Assembly: GCF_001540865.1 (NCBI RefSeq)
Contig: NC_033633.1
Coordinates: forward strand, 7,657,691-7,721,690
DNA: 64,000 bases
DNA from: Ananas comosus
Taxonomy: Eukaryota > Streptophyta > Magnoliopsida > Poales > Bromeliaceae
Direction: 5' to 3'
The notes under the pieces: generated by a model
The model's input: the letters and a program-made list of their open reading frames with translations, nothing else
Told to the model about the DNA's origin: nothing
Databases searched by the model: none
Shown here: piece by piece, positions 21,476-33,257 of the stretch
How positions within the stretch are numbered: position 1 is the stretch's first letter
How the letters are laid out: the number at the start of each line of letters is the position of its first letter
Translations under genes and position numbers: made by a program

Positions 21476-22685
21476 CTCGGGGCGTGACACACTCGCCAAA
21501 GCTCGGCGCTGGTCCAACTATCCACACAACGAGGACGCTATTACCACCACTCGATCCGTCGGCGCATAATCCGAAACTCTCAAACCACAAGGTCGTCCTC
21601 AAAACATCCTGACTTCACTCTCACAATTAGCTACTCACAATGCCCAGAGAGTTACTCCATCAGTTCTACCTCTGTCTCGAGCCTAACTCTCGGCTCGCAA
21701 CTAACCACTCGCCAACACAATCCAATCACACCTATCCATTTGGTAGGCGATACCACTATCACACATGCATGCCAGGGGACTAAATCTATCCACGTTCCAC
21801 CCCCAACTATACTTATGCATGCAATACTCCGAATCCACCTCAAATCAAATCATGGAACCTCTTCCGAGATGCTAATCCTGCTACAACACCCTCAGTAGCA
21901 GTAGATTCCATAACCAGGGTCGCTTATCCACAGCCACTCGACGCTCATTGCGAACCCTCAGATCACACCATCTACCTCGCAACGCACACCATTGCGTCTG
22001 ATGGGAACCACTACAACTAACACCTCCCTACAAGGTCAACAATCTCGGGATCACATCCACAACTATCTCGGGGTCGCCGAAAACTTGATCGACCACCCGA
22101 TCCATTCCAAACATGATGCGGCTAGCACTCTTCAACCCGCTCCAATCGTACAAACTTCCTAAAAAGATTTTCCATAGAGTCGATCCACACCACACCACAT
22201 CGACTCATCGTCATACCACTACAACAACATGGCCAATTGACCCCAAAATTTCGAGTTTCCACCAAGCTCGGCCGACTCGAGGCCACCACTCTTCCAAAGC
22301 CACGTCGATCTCATTAAAGATCGGCCACGCACAACCACCGAACATGTAACAACTCAACCCTCAAGGTCAAGCGCGCGACACCTACACGCAACACTAACCC
22401 CGACTCAAATCCAGGCGAAAGTCATACAAGGGAGCATATTCTCATCACTCAGTTTCATGTTGTGTGCACCCAACATGAACACTCCCTGATGAAAATGAAC
22501 TACACCTTGGATCCACCCTTAACATCCGTTATAGAGGCATGCCACACATGACCCAATCAATTAACCCTTCGTCACAAATCCAGATCCTCGTTACATTTCA
22601 CGAACCTAAATCCTTATGGTTTCCAACCTAAGGTTCCTGGGTCTATCCTATACTTTCACTTTTCACGCTCTGATACCATTATATC
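21476..22685 (-). mobile_element. Decayed internal region of the minus gypsy derivative
   Basis: It lies between the LTR end at 21475 and an LTR start at 22686 (TGTCACGCC). GCTCTGATACCA at 22667-22678 is the reverse complement of a Met primer site, showing that transcription ran leftwards. Only about 1.2 kb remains, without gag or pol. A block with TTTCATGTTGTGTGCACCCAACATG at about 22443 recurs at 41962 in another minus-strand element, so this is shared leader sequence. Confidence 0.6.
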
Positions 22686-22788
22686 TGTCACGCCGCGCGA
22701 CCACCAATTTGGTCGGTTCGGGCACGTCAACAAACGCCGAACGGACAGCACCTCCCCTATCCGCCCAAAGCTTTACCAACTCATGTAT
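22686..22788 (-). mobile_element. Start of the right LTR of the minus derivative, cut by an insertion
   Basis: TGTCACGCC, then AATTTGGTCGG, GCCGAACGGACAG and CCGCCCAAAG match the LTR start at 59091. The match ends at 22788, where the plus-strand LTR starts TGTAACACACTGG. The rest of this LTR was not found. Confidence 0.6.
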
Positions 22789-25232
22789 TGTAACACACTG
22801 GACCTTTGCAAATTGCGAGGTTCGAGTGTTTGATCAGTGTTCTGAGTTTTTTCCAGATATTCTGGAGGGTCGTTGACAGTGTTCTGACCTATGGCTCGTA
22901 TCTCAAGAATTATAGTATTTAAAGTAGCGCTAAGGTCACCAAAGCGATGGACTTAGGCTGCTCTCGGGTTGCAGTTTTTTAGGCTGTGTACCGGTACACC
23001 TTGATGGTTGTACCGGTACAGAAAGTGTACCGGTGACAACTCGATGGTTGTACCGGTGCAAATGAGATTCCTGCCAACCCGAGCCTCGGGTTCGCGCATA
23101 CGAGGGATTTGTACCGGTACACTTTCCCGTGTACCGGTACACTTTGCAGCAAAGGCTGTTTTTGTTAGGGGTTGTATTTGCAATTGTTGCAAACCCTATT
23201 TAACCCATTCCAGCCCATTAGAGGACCTCTTTTGTGCCCTAACTCATGGAGGAACCAGGTGAGGTCCCCTCCCTTGAGCTTTTCTCCATTTTTGATAGAT
23301 TGTAGCTAGTTTTGATCTTTTTTTTCTTCTCCTCCTTGCTCTATGTTGGTTCTATACCATTAGAGAAGCTTTGAGCTCGTGGTTGGAGCTTGGTATAGGG
23401 AAGATCTTCATCGCTGGCTGGGTTCTTGGGTGATTTGAAGCTTCTAGTGAGGTTAGTAAGCTTAATCTCCTCTTCGATCCATGATTTGTTAGTTTCCACT
23501 AGTTGAAACCCTAGAATTGGGATTTACGGTTTGTAATGGGGATTTTTGATTAGAGGCTTTTGAAGCCCAATTGATCTCATTAGAACCTTTGTTTAGGTTG
23601 GTTTAGAAGGCCTCTAACTCTTTTTTGGAGATCGTGAGAGGTTTCTTCGCATTCGGTGAGTTTCCTTCACCTTTGCTTGTGTTGCTTAATGATTGAGCAA
23701 ATGATTATTCGTAACGTTCGTGTATCCCTCCTTTTGTTACCTTTAGGGTACTAGGAGGTAGTGGGCACCTTCGTCGGTGCAAACAAGGGTTTCGAGAAGT
23801 CACGGTGGGTTTGGCTTCATTGGAACAGGAGAAATCTTCTCCTAAGTAGTTAAAAGTTGTTGTTTCATCGAAATGCATGCATATTTATGCTAGATAGAAT
23901 TTTTATGAATTTTAGAATACTTAAAATGCATGTGTTATGTATCGTGAAAATTCAACTCTATATAGTAGAGCTATATGTGTATTAGGCATGCATGTGAAAA
24001 GTATTCTATATTGCAAGTTGGAAACATGTCTCATATGATGAAAATTACTCGAATTATGTATTCTTGAATACTAAACTCATGTTTGGACTTAGTGGACAAA
24101 AGTGCCATAAAGGGGCACCCGACTTAGTAAACTGTGAAACTGCAATATAGAGACATAGTGATAGGCCATTTGGACATCGACTATATTCTATGTTTAAGAT
24201 ATGATGACATAGTGATAGGCCTTTGAGATATTTGCCACATTCCATATTTTAGACATGATGACTTGAGACTCGAGACGGACGTTTACACTTGCTTGCCATC
24301 GTGCTCATTCGCACATGCTTGTGAGGGTCGCTCCCCCAAAGCCGGCACTCCGAAGATAGCCATTGCGACACATGCTCGCCCGTGCAGGATTGGGCGCCGA
24401 AATGGGATGCCGTAGGAGAGGCTCATTTCTAGAGTGGGGATGTTGACTACCACGGGGCCATTAGGCACGGCGCAGACCGGACAACCCACGGGTAGGTCCT
24501 ACAGGATTGGAACATTGGTAGCTTAGTATACTGAGTGGACATTGACTAGAATAGTAAACATTGACATTTTACTATTTAGCTTGTGGACATTATGTTGGTC
24601 ATACTCATGTACATTCATATTACAGTAGCTTTATTACTTATGCAAATTCATGCTAAGTAGAGATATCATGGTTTAATAAGTATTCATGTTTAAATACTTG
24701 TCATTCATATTGCTTATTTATTCTTACTTACCTGCTTGGTTTCGGGCCTAGTGGCGCATTGCACTGAAATCAGTAATTGCCTACTGGGAACTATTATTTA
24801 ATAGTTCTCACGCCCTCTGTTTTATGGTTTTCTTTTAGAGCCTTCAGCACCGGTGGAGGCACGAGATCACGGCAAAGGGGTCGCGCAGCTAGATGGCAAG
24901 GATTTACAGTTTGCTTAAGTGGTTTTCTCTCTTATTGTTTGTTGTTGTGAGAGAGAGAGGTTTTGTATCCATATATAGAGACCACCTATGTATTACTTAT
25001 AGTACTTGTATTCGGATTTCAGATGTACTACTTGATCGTTTTATTTATTAGATTTTAGCCTTTTGGTTATTTCTCTATTGTAGAATCTAGTTGTACTTTG
25101 CTCTGATACTTCTAGATGTCTTTCTTCTATTGCTTTATTTGCCGTTTTATACTAGACGCCTTATATGTTTTACACGTATGGCGGGTCTGGACACGTGCCG
25201 GGCGGGCTTCTGCTGGGTCCCGGGGCGTGACA
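22789..25232 (+). mobile_element. Plus-strand gypsy LTR 1 (2.44 kb)
   Basis: It starts TGTAACACACTGG and ends GGGGCGTGACA, followed by a primer site. It matches LTR 2 (26453-28949) over its length by shared blocks (CTGGACCTTTGCAAATTGC, GGGTCGTTGACAGTGTTC, TAGCGCTAAGGTCACC, AGGCACGAGATC-like, GCGGGTCTGG). GTACCGGTAC motifs lie at about 22983-23155, followed by a TATTTAA-like site near 23190 and a leader. No open frame of its own is meaningful. Confidence 0.75.
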
Positions 25233-25240
25233 GATTAATT

Positions 25241-25253
25241 TGGTATCAGAGCC
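25241..25253 (+). promoter_or_regulatory. Primer binding site after LTR 1
   Basis: TGGTATCAGAGCC follows the LTR end by eight bases (GATTAATT), matching the initiator Met tRNA primer. The same arrangement occurs after LTR 2. Confidence 0.85.
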
Positions 25254-25572
25254 TAGGGTTGAGTCTTAGTGGACCTATTAAACCTTAGGCCGATTGGACT
25301 ATAGGAAATAGGCTCGTGAGAGACGAGGTCTATTTGATTTGTAAGCGAAAGTATCATGATTGGGTGTCCTTGATAACTCTAGAAAGTGGAGTTAAATCAA
25401 AGTGTATAGCTTCTAACTTCGCGGAGGGTTACGTTGGCGGCCAACAACGTAACATCGGGAGTTAGTAGTGAAGCACACTTTCTTACTTTCGCATGATTTG
25501 GATATTATCTTCTTGAGCGGGGATTCGATAGCGTGGGTTTACTAACTTGCGCTTTTATGATGTTGTAGTGTG

Positions 25573-25930
25573 ATGCCGATGACATGCTCTCAATCTGCCG
25601 GAGCGGACAATGCGGCACACCTTGAGCAGGTCGAGACCTTCGCTACCTCCGGATCCAGCGAGGTCCGTGAGTTGAGGAGCTAGCTTGCTGCCCTCACCGA
25701 CTTGGTGTCGCAGCAGACAGTGGCGGCTCAGCAGCAGGCTGATGCGGCGCGCCGACAGGAGGTGCGGATGAAGCGACTCGAGGACCTTCTTCTACAGCAG
25801 GCAGCTTCCAGGGAGGCTCCAGTTCCTTCGCCGCCTGCACCGGTTGGGGACGTCGCACCGAGGGAGATCTTAGCGTGCGGCGCCTGAGGTCGTGCCTCGG
25901 GAGGAGGACTTTGTGGCACCACCTGTGAGA
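25573..25930 (+). pseudogene. Truncated gypsy gag N-terminus
   Basis: From ATG 25573 the frame is closely related to the gag start at 29291 (shared VRELRS/VRESRG, ALTDLV, RRQEV, LEDLLLQQAA). A TAG at 25681-25683 replaces a codon that is CAG in the 29291 copy. After about 25887 the frame ends and unrelated LTR-like sequence begins, so the capsid, protease and polymerase are missing. Gag would form the particle and bind the RNA. Confidence 0.7.
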
Positions 25931-26452
25931 TATTGAATCTCGATGGAAATTTGCTAACTTTGGCCAAATGGACCAAAGTGGGCAATTGAACAGTTTGGAC
26001 AAGTTCCAGTCGGCATTCCAACAAGTTTGGAAGAGCAAAAATAAGTTCCAAAGATGTTGGAATGGTTTGGACATCGATCGGCGCGAAGTAGAGCCAAAAC
26101 GGAGTGAAAACAGCATTCTGGAGCTGTTGTACCGGTACAAGAGTGATGGTTGTACCGGTACAACCATCGCAGCTCTCGGGTTGGAGGCTGCCAGACCTTG
26201 TACCGGTACAAGGGGGCCTTGTACGGGTACAAGCCCTGCGAAATCGAAAAACCGAGCTCTCGGGTTGGGCTGTCTGCCAGGCCTTGTACCGGTACAAGAA
26301 ACCGTGTACCAGTACAAGGGACCCGAAACAGTGGGTCTGCTTTGGAAATTAGATTTTTGAGGGGGCTTTTGGGATTTTGTTACAATAGAGGGTTAATATA
26401 CCTCTTCCTCTCTCAGCCTCTCTCACTCTTAGCCACTCTCTCGCCCTCTTAC
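25931..26452 (+). mobile_element. LTR-like fragment with GTACCGGTAC palindromes
   Basis: It carries eight or so GTACCGGTAC-type motifs at about 26131-26325, then a TTAATATA site near 26390 and a CT-rich leader, in the order seen in the LTRs. It is not part of LTR 1 or 2 and is interrupted at 26453 by LTR 2, so it is likely a piece of another LTR into which LTR 2 inserted. Confidence 0.5.
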
Positions 26453-28949
26453 TGTGAAGCACTGGACCTTTGCAAATTGCGGGGTTCGAGTGTTTGGGCA
26501 GTGTCCCGAGTCTTTCCAGACTTTCTGGTGGGTCGTTGACAGTGTTCCGACCTATGGCACGTACTCCGAGAATTGTAGTATTTTATGTAGCGCTAAGGTC
26601 ACCAAAAAGTTGGACTTAGCCTACCCTCGGATTACATCCTGCACAGGTGTACCGGTACACTCTTGATGGTCGTACCGGTACACATTTTGTACCGGTACGC
26701 GCTTGGTGGTTGTACCGGTACACTTGTGGCAAATTTCGAACTCGAGCCTCGGGTTCGCATTTTCGTAGGCTGTGTACCGGTACATTTTCCCGTGTACCGG
26801 TACACTTTGGCAGAATTTGAACTGTGTGAACTGCGGGGGGTTTTCCGCGTTTGTGCCTAACCTATTTAGCACCCACGCCCCTTAGGGCACCTCCTGAGCT
26901 CACAGCACAGGGAGGAGAAGGTAGGGCACCCTCCCCTTCATTTCTTTGGGTTTGGTCCCTCTCTTTTGGGTTTTTCTTGGATTAACCTCTCTTTTTTCGC
27001 TTTTTGGTGCTTTTCCTCCATGGTTGAAGCCAAGAGCTTGGGATTGGAGCCTTGTGGAGGGAAGATCTTGGGACTTAGAGCTTTTAGAGCTTAGATTGAA
27101 GCTTCTAAGAGGTAATCCACTTGTTCTCTTCCTCTAGAATAGAGTTCTATTGAGATTTTTGTGATGAAACCCTAAATTAGAGATTTAGGGCTTATTTTTG
27201 GGCATTTTGATTCTAGGGCTTTTGGAGCTAGATTGAGTGGATTAGAGGCTTCCATTAGGTTGGATTGGATGAGCCCTAGCTTCATTTTGGAGCTTTAGAG
27301 GAGATTTTTGCACTAGAGGTGAGTTCTTCTCACCTATACTTGATTAGCTTAATGATTGAGCTATTGATGGTTCGTTTCATTCGAGTGACGCATGTTCTTG
27401 TACCTCTAGGATACTAGGAGACTAGGGGACACCCTCGAGGGAGCGCACGAGAAGTTCCGTTGTCATCGGTGGGTTTGGCTTCGGGGAAATGGGGCGAAAT
27501 GACCCCTATGCTCTTTCTACTTGTTGTAAAATATTTTTAAGTTCATTTCTATGCTAAATGGGATTTATATGAATTTTAGAGCACTTAAAATGCATGCCTT
27601 GTGTATTATGAAAATTTCACTATATAGTGGAGCTATATGAGTAGAATGCATGCATATGGAAAAAAGTGTTTATTTTGCAAGTGGAAAATACATCTCTTAT
27701 GAGTATTATAACTTGGAATATGTGCTTTGGAACATAGTTGCCATGTTTTGACATAGAGAACAAGAGTGTCATAAAGGGGCACTCGAAACTAGTAAACTAT
27801 GAAACTGCAACATAGAGATATATGATAGGCCATTGTACATCTGCTATATATTCCATGTTAGAGACATGATGACATAGAGATAGGCCTTTGAGACATTCGA
27901 TATATTCCATGTTATTAGACATGAGGACTTGGTACTTGCGACAGATCGTTTGACTACTTGCCATTGTGCTCATTCGCACATGCTTGTGAGGGTCGCTCCC
28001 TACAAGCCGGCACTCCGGAGATAGCCATCGCGATTCATATTCGCCGTGCGGGATTGGGCGCCGAAGTGGATTGCCGTGGGACAGGCTCATTCCTAGGGTG
28101 GGGATGATGACTACCACGGGGCCATTAGGCTCGGCACCGGCCAGACAGCCTACGGGTGGGTCTCAGGGCCATAGACAGCCTTCGGGTGGGTCTCTTCAGA
28201 TTGGGCTATATATATATATATCCATTATGACATGTGGACAGATGATGACTTAGTGTACTACTTGGACATTGATTAGAATAGTAAACAACGGAACTTCACT
28301 ATTTCACATTGTGAACATCATGATAGTTGGAGACATTTACTTTATGCATAGTTGCTTTCATACTTATGCTATTCATGCTAAGTAGAGATATCATGTCGTA
28401 GTAGGTTACATATTTACTTACCTGTCGCCTTTCTACTTTTATAGTCACTGACATCTTTTGTAGCTTTGGGCCTTGTGGTGCATTCACTGAAGTCAGTAAT
28501 TGCCCACTGGGAACTATTTTTAATAGTTCTCACGCCCCTGTTTTATGGTTTCCTTTTCAGAGCCTTCGGCACCGGCGGAGGCACGGGATCGCGGCAAGGG
28601 GATCGCGTAGCTAGCTAGCGAGGAGCTTACTTGCCTAGGTGGTTTACTCTTTCTTTTGTAGTTGAGAGAGTGAGAGTTTTGTACCCTGTATAGAGACCAC
28701 CTATGTATCTACTCTTAGCACTTGTATTTGGGATTTCCTATTGTATTTACTTTATGCCTTATTTAGTGGATTTACAGCTTTTCCTCATCCCTTGTTGTAG
28801 CATTTAGACATTTATTATGCTCTGATACTCCTAGATGTCTTTTATTATTGCTTTTATTATTGTTGTTTTTAGACGCCTTATATGTTGTAGACATATGGCG
28901 GGTCTGGGCACGCGCCGGGCGGGCTTCCGCTGGGTCCCGGGGCGTGACA
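26453..28949 (+). mobile_element. Plus-strand gypsy LTR 2 (2.5 kb)
   Basis: It starts TGTGAAGCACTGG and ends GGGGCGTGACA, parallel to LTR 1 block by block, with GTACCGGTAC motifs at about 26645-26815 at the same distance from its start. It is followed by a primer site and a gag start, so it acts as the 5' LTR of the element at 28950-33257. No matching 3' LTR was found before the satellite. Confidence 0.75.
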
Positions 28950-28957
28950 GATTAATT

Positions 28958-28970
28958 TGGTATCAGAGCC
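28958..28970 (+). promoter_or_regulatory. Primer binding site after LTR 2
   Basis: TGGTATCAGAGCC, eight bases after the LTR end, complementary to initiator Met tRNA. Confidence 0.85.
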
Positions 28971-29290
28971 TAGGGTTGAGTCTTAGGGGACCTAGTAAAC
29001 CTTAGGCCAGTTGGACTATAGGAAATAGGCTCGTGAGAGACGAGGTCTATTCGATTTGTAAGCGAAAGTATCTAGATTGGGTATCTTGAATAACTCTAGA
29101 AAGTGGAGTTAAATTGAAGTGTATAACTCCTAACTTCGCGGAGGGTTACGTTGGCGGCCGACAACGTAACATCGGGAGTTAGTAGTGAAGAACACTTCTT
29201 TACTTTCGCATGATTTGGGGTATTATTATTTGAGCGGGGTGCGATAGCGTGGGTTATATTAACTTGCGCTTTTATGATGTTGTAGTGTCA

Positions 29291-30612
29291 ATGCCGACTT
29301 CACGCTCTAAGTTAGTTGGAGCGGACGATGCGGCGACTTTTGAGGAAGCGGAGATACCCGCTGCCTCCGGATCCAAAGAGGTCCGTGAGTCGAGGGGTCA
29401 GCTTGTGGCCCTCACTGATCTGGTGACGCAGCAGGTGGCGGCGGCTCGACAGCTGGTGGATACGGCACGCCGACAGGAGGTATGGATGCAGTGCCTGGAG
29501 GACCTCCTTCTACAACAGGCAGCTGCCGGGGAGGCTCAGGTCTCGGTACTACCCGCGCCAGTGGAAATAGTTGCGCCGGGGGGGTCGTCCCCTGTACTCG
29601 ACACTTCGCAGATGACACTTACGGTAGCCCTTCGGGAGAAGGCATTGACAGCACCACCAGCTCAGGTGTCTGTGACAACGGCGACTTTTCCCTTGATGGT
29701 TGAAAGAGTGGAGCGGCAGCGGCTCATGGATCGCCTCGACGAGTTCAGGAAGCGCGATCCCAGGATCTTTGATAGAGAGAAAATCGACCACTGGATCATT
29801 GAGAAGTGGTTGATGCATATGGAGAAGTTATTCCGCGACACCTTCGTGGAGGAAAGAGATAGAGTTGGCTCGCCACTCACCATTTGGACGGCGAGGCCGA
29901 TAGTTGGTGGGTGGGCATCCAGGATAATCCCGACACCGACCTAGCAGCGATTTCTTGGAAGAGATTCAAGGAGCTCTTATTAGAGCATTACTTTCTCGTC
30001 CGCGTGAAGAGGAAAGAGGAGCAGGATCTGCGCGAGATGCGCCAGGAGGATCGGACTGTGGCCGAGTACGAGAGGGGGTTCTTTCAACTTCTACGCTATG
30101 CGCCCTTTGTTGTGCGAGACGATGAGGATAAGGCTCGCATCTTCGAGCGAGGACTTCGGTCGTCGATTTTACGGTTGGTGCAACCCTTCCACCTTCAGAC
30201 TTACCAAGATGTGGTGAACCGCGCTCTCATCGTGGAAAGCTGCGCGGCAGACTTACAGGAACGTCGGAAAGGCGCAAACAAAGGAAATGGCAAGAGACCC
30301 GTGACTGAGGGTGCGAGTCAGACGCACTCTGGGAGGCCGTCGAGACATTCCGGGAACTGGAGCCAGTCGCGAGGACGTGGCTCATCAACACGGCATAGAG
30401 GATCCGAGCGTCATCAGACTCGGAGCTGCGTGATCTGCGGTGGTCATCGTTACCCGCAGCAGTGCTCACAGAGGCAAGGCAGGTGCTACTCGTGTGGCCA
30501 GGAGGGTCACTTCCTGTCAGACTTTTCGAGGGGGTTAGCATCAGCGCCATCTTCAGCATCGGTACCAGTATTACCGGATCCCAGCCGGGGGACGCCTTTT
30601 ACTCACTGTTAG
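29291..30612 (+). pseudogene. Gypsy gag, frameshifted
   Basis: The ATG at 29291 begins a gag of the chromovirus-like type: an N-terminal coiled-coil-like stretch (VTQQVAAARQLVDTARRQEV), then the capsid with ADSWWVGI, WKRFKELLLEHYF and EYERGFFQLLRYAP, and finally a zinc knuckle, CYSCGQEGH. A frameshift at about 29880 splits the capsid: the first part ends at 29944, the second is open from 29884. The zinc knuckle lacks its last Cys, with Phe there in the current frame, so a further indel or change is likely. Protease and reverse transcriptase are not readable downstream. Confidence 0.78.
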
Positions 30613-33257
30613 GCCGGAAGGCCACCCGTCCAGCGACAGACGGAGGGTCACGACAGGCCCCGAGCAGACGCCTGTACGCGACCAGACAGGGAAGGCGGCA
30701 GCGGCCGAGTTTGTGACTACAGGTATCAGTTTCATTTGTGGCATTCGAGTTGTGCATTGTTGGTTATTGGAGCATTGCATCTATGATCGGCTATTCGCCG
30801 AGTTGCATGACATTTCGTTAGTTCGCTGTTTGCGACATTGTGTAGCCTCTCGAGCCAGGCGATTGATTTGCGGGTGCGGGTGGCATATTTTGCTATGCTT
30901 GTAGATTTCACGAGGATTGCATTAGTGATTCGCCCGGCTAACGCTGCATTGCCGGATATGCTTGAGCGACCGTGCCTAACCTTGGGGATGTGGAGGCCTG
31001 GGCCCGTTGGGCCAGGCGCAATCGTCTGTGTGGCCAGCGCCTCGTACTGCGGTAAGGCAGAGTTTTTGGTAGGAGGAGTCTGCGCGTGGACCCTAGACGC
31101 GGAAAGTCCACTGTTGGAATCGTGAGATTGAGGACACACTTAAGTGTGTAGTTACCCAATACTGAGGATTGTAGCTGTTGAAACTTTCGGCTGTTGATGA
31201 TCGGTTGATGCGGTGTGTCACGTTTCGAACCCTATTGCCGCCCGTGAGATGATCTCTTTGTGCCAAACAAATAGATTGACTTCCTTGGTTGGAGTTGTTA
31301 GGGGTAACCATGGTATCTTGGATTGCGAACTGACTTGCATCGCCCTTGAGACGTGAGCACGGAAAACAATAAGTGCGATTTGAGATTTACTTCGCAAATG
31401 TTGATAGTCCTTCTTACTCTCTAAAAAATAGGGTAATGTTCGATGAGGTGTTTGGGCCTGAGTGGTCCATCTAGCTTTGGTATCGAGAATCTCTTAGAAA
31501 AATGATTCTTTGATCAGATCGTTATGTCCCCTCGAGTTCACAAATCGTTCTGCTCAATTAGACAGGCAAGTTTTATAGATGGTGTTTTGCCTCGTGGAGG
31601 AGCACTTCCACCTGTTGTGGGACCGCGTTGGTGCCGTATCGACTGTATTCGACTTCTCGTGATTACAAATGAAAACACACGATATGGAGAGTTTAGTACG
31701 TTGCTGGGCCCATTGACCTTGTCAAGTGCTTGAATCGTTGGTGTAATTTTGTTAAAGCTTTTGAGTAATCGAAGTAATGCTGGTTGATGTTGGAAGTTTG
31801 AAGGTTCGTACCTCAATGTGATTGTGATGCTAGTGTGGCATCACAGAAGGATGATGCTGCCTAATAAGCCTATAATACTCTACCTGTGGATAGTCGCGAA
31901 ATATAAATCCGAGCCTCTGAGTGTATTTTGTTGATTCCGTTGCGGATGACTTGGGGTATTTTAGATAGGAATGTGCGAGGTTGACTGCGTAAGACAGTTG
32001 AGGTGATTGAGTTTTTGGAACTCTCATGATGGAATGAAAACTTGTGAGCAGGAAGTACCAAGTTATAATTCCCCGTGTCCCAGGAGCGGCACGTAACACT
32101 GAATTGAGTCCTTAGGATAAACCCTTATACATGCAGGACTGATGAATATGACTTGGTTTGCACTTGATCGGCATCAAGTATACTTTGATAGAGGCTGTCG
32201 TTGAAGTATGGAATGATCACACCTCTGATCTGCGGAGAATTGATTTTGGATGACCATTGACACCTGAGCATCCAAATGCATAGGAAGCATGGATCTGGAA
32301 TTATTAAAGTGATTGTTGTGAGCCTTCTGTCCGAAGCTAGCCTTTTAGGCCTAGCTTGTGAGATTACTGGACTGAGTTAGGACTAAGATGACGATCTTAG
32401 TAACCTGATGAAGCTATGAGCTTTAGCCCGATCATAATATTTGCAGTGGGATTACAAAGGACTACCCGAGTGGTGAATTTAGGTTGATGAATTTGGTATG
32501 CGACCCTTAGTCTTTTGATAGATAAAAGTAGCAAGTGCTGTTTTGAAATTGCAAAATCAAGGTAAAATTGTTGAATGGTGCAAAAAGCGACCTACCTTTT
32601 GGACTGATCTAGAGATGGATACGTTCGTGGGGATGGTATACCACCGCGGATTCGGGAATTAAAGAAGATATTTCAAGAACGCCACCGGGCGCGTCTAACG
32701 CTATAACATTCGGGTGCACAAGATGTACAAGGATCTAAAGTTGCTTCATTGGTGGCCCGGGATAAAAAATGTAGTTAGAGTTTAGCTCGTTGATCTAAAC
32801 TTTGCCAATCATAAAAGTTGAACACCGGAGTTCCGCAGGGAGCTTGATTACCTGCCTGTTGTAAGTGGAGCAAGATCACATGGACTTGTGACCAGTTTCC
32901 TCGCTCACTAGGCTGGCATGCATGCTATTGGAGATACGCGGAATTAGATTGAACGAAGTCAGCTCACTTATTAACCTAAATCATTGACGACTTGATGGGG
33001 AAGCTCGACAAGTACACTCAACGAGATTGATGTGACTTCAATAATGCTACACCCGATAAGTATCAATCGCGACACTCGTTGTGTCTTCTTTGGATAGTCT
33101 CAGGAACGTTTTGGGCATCGATTAGATTTACACCACCGCATTCCACCCACAGAGTGATGACGTCGTAGCGCACTATTACAATGTTTAGAGTATATACCAA
33201 GGGCATGTGTGATGGATTCCAAGGGAGCTGGTCGCCAGCATCTACACATGGCGGATT
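30613..33257 (+). pseudogene. Heavily decayed gypsy pol
   Basis: No long frame survives. Traces of integrase remain: a HKMYKDLKLLHWWPGIK-like stretch at about 32715-32770 (the zinc-binding part) and a CATTCCACCCACAGAGTGATGA trace of the AFHPQSD motif at about 33142-33165. Many single-base gaps break the frame. The region ends where satellite begins. Confidence 0.55.
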
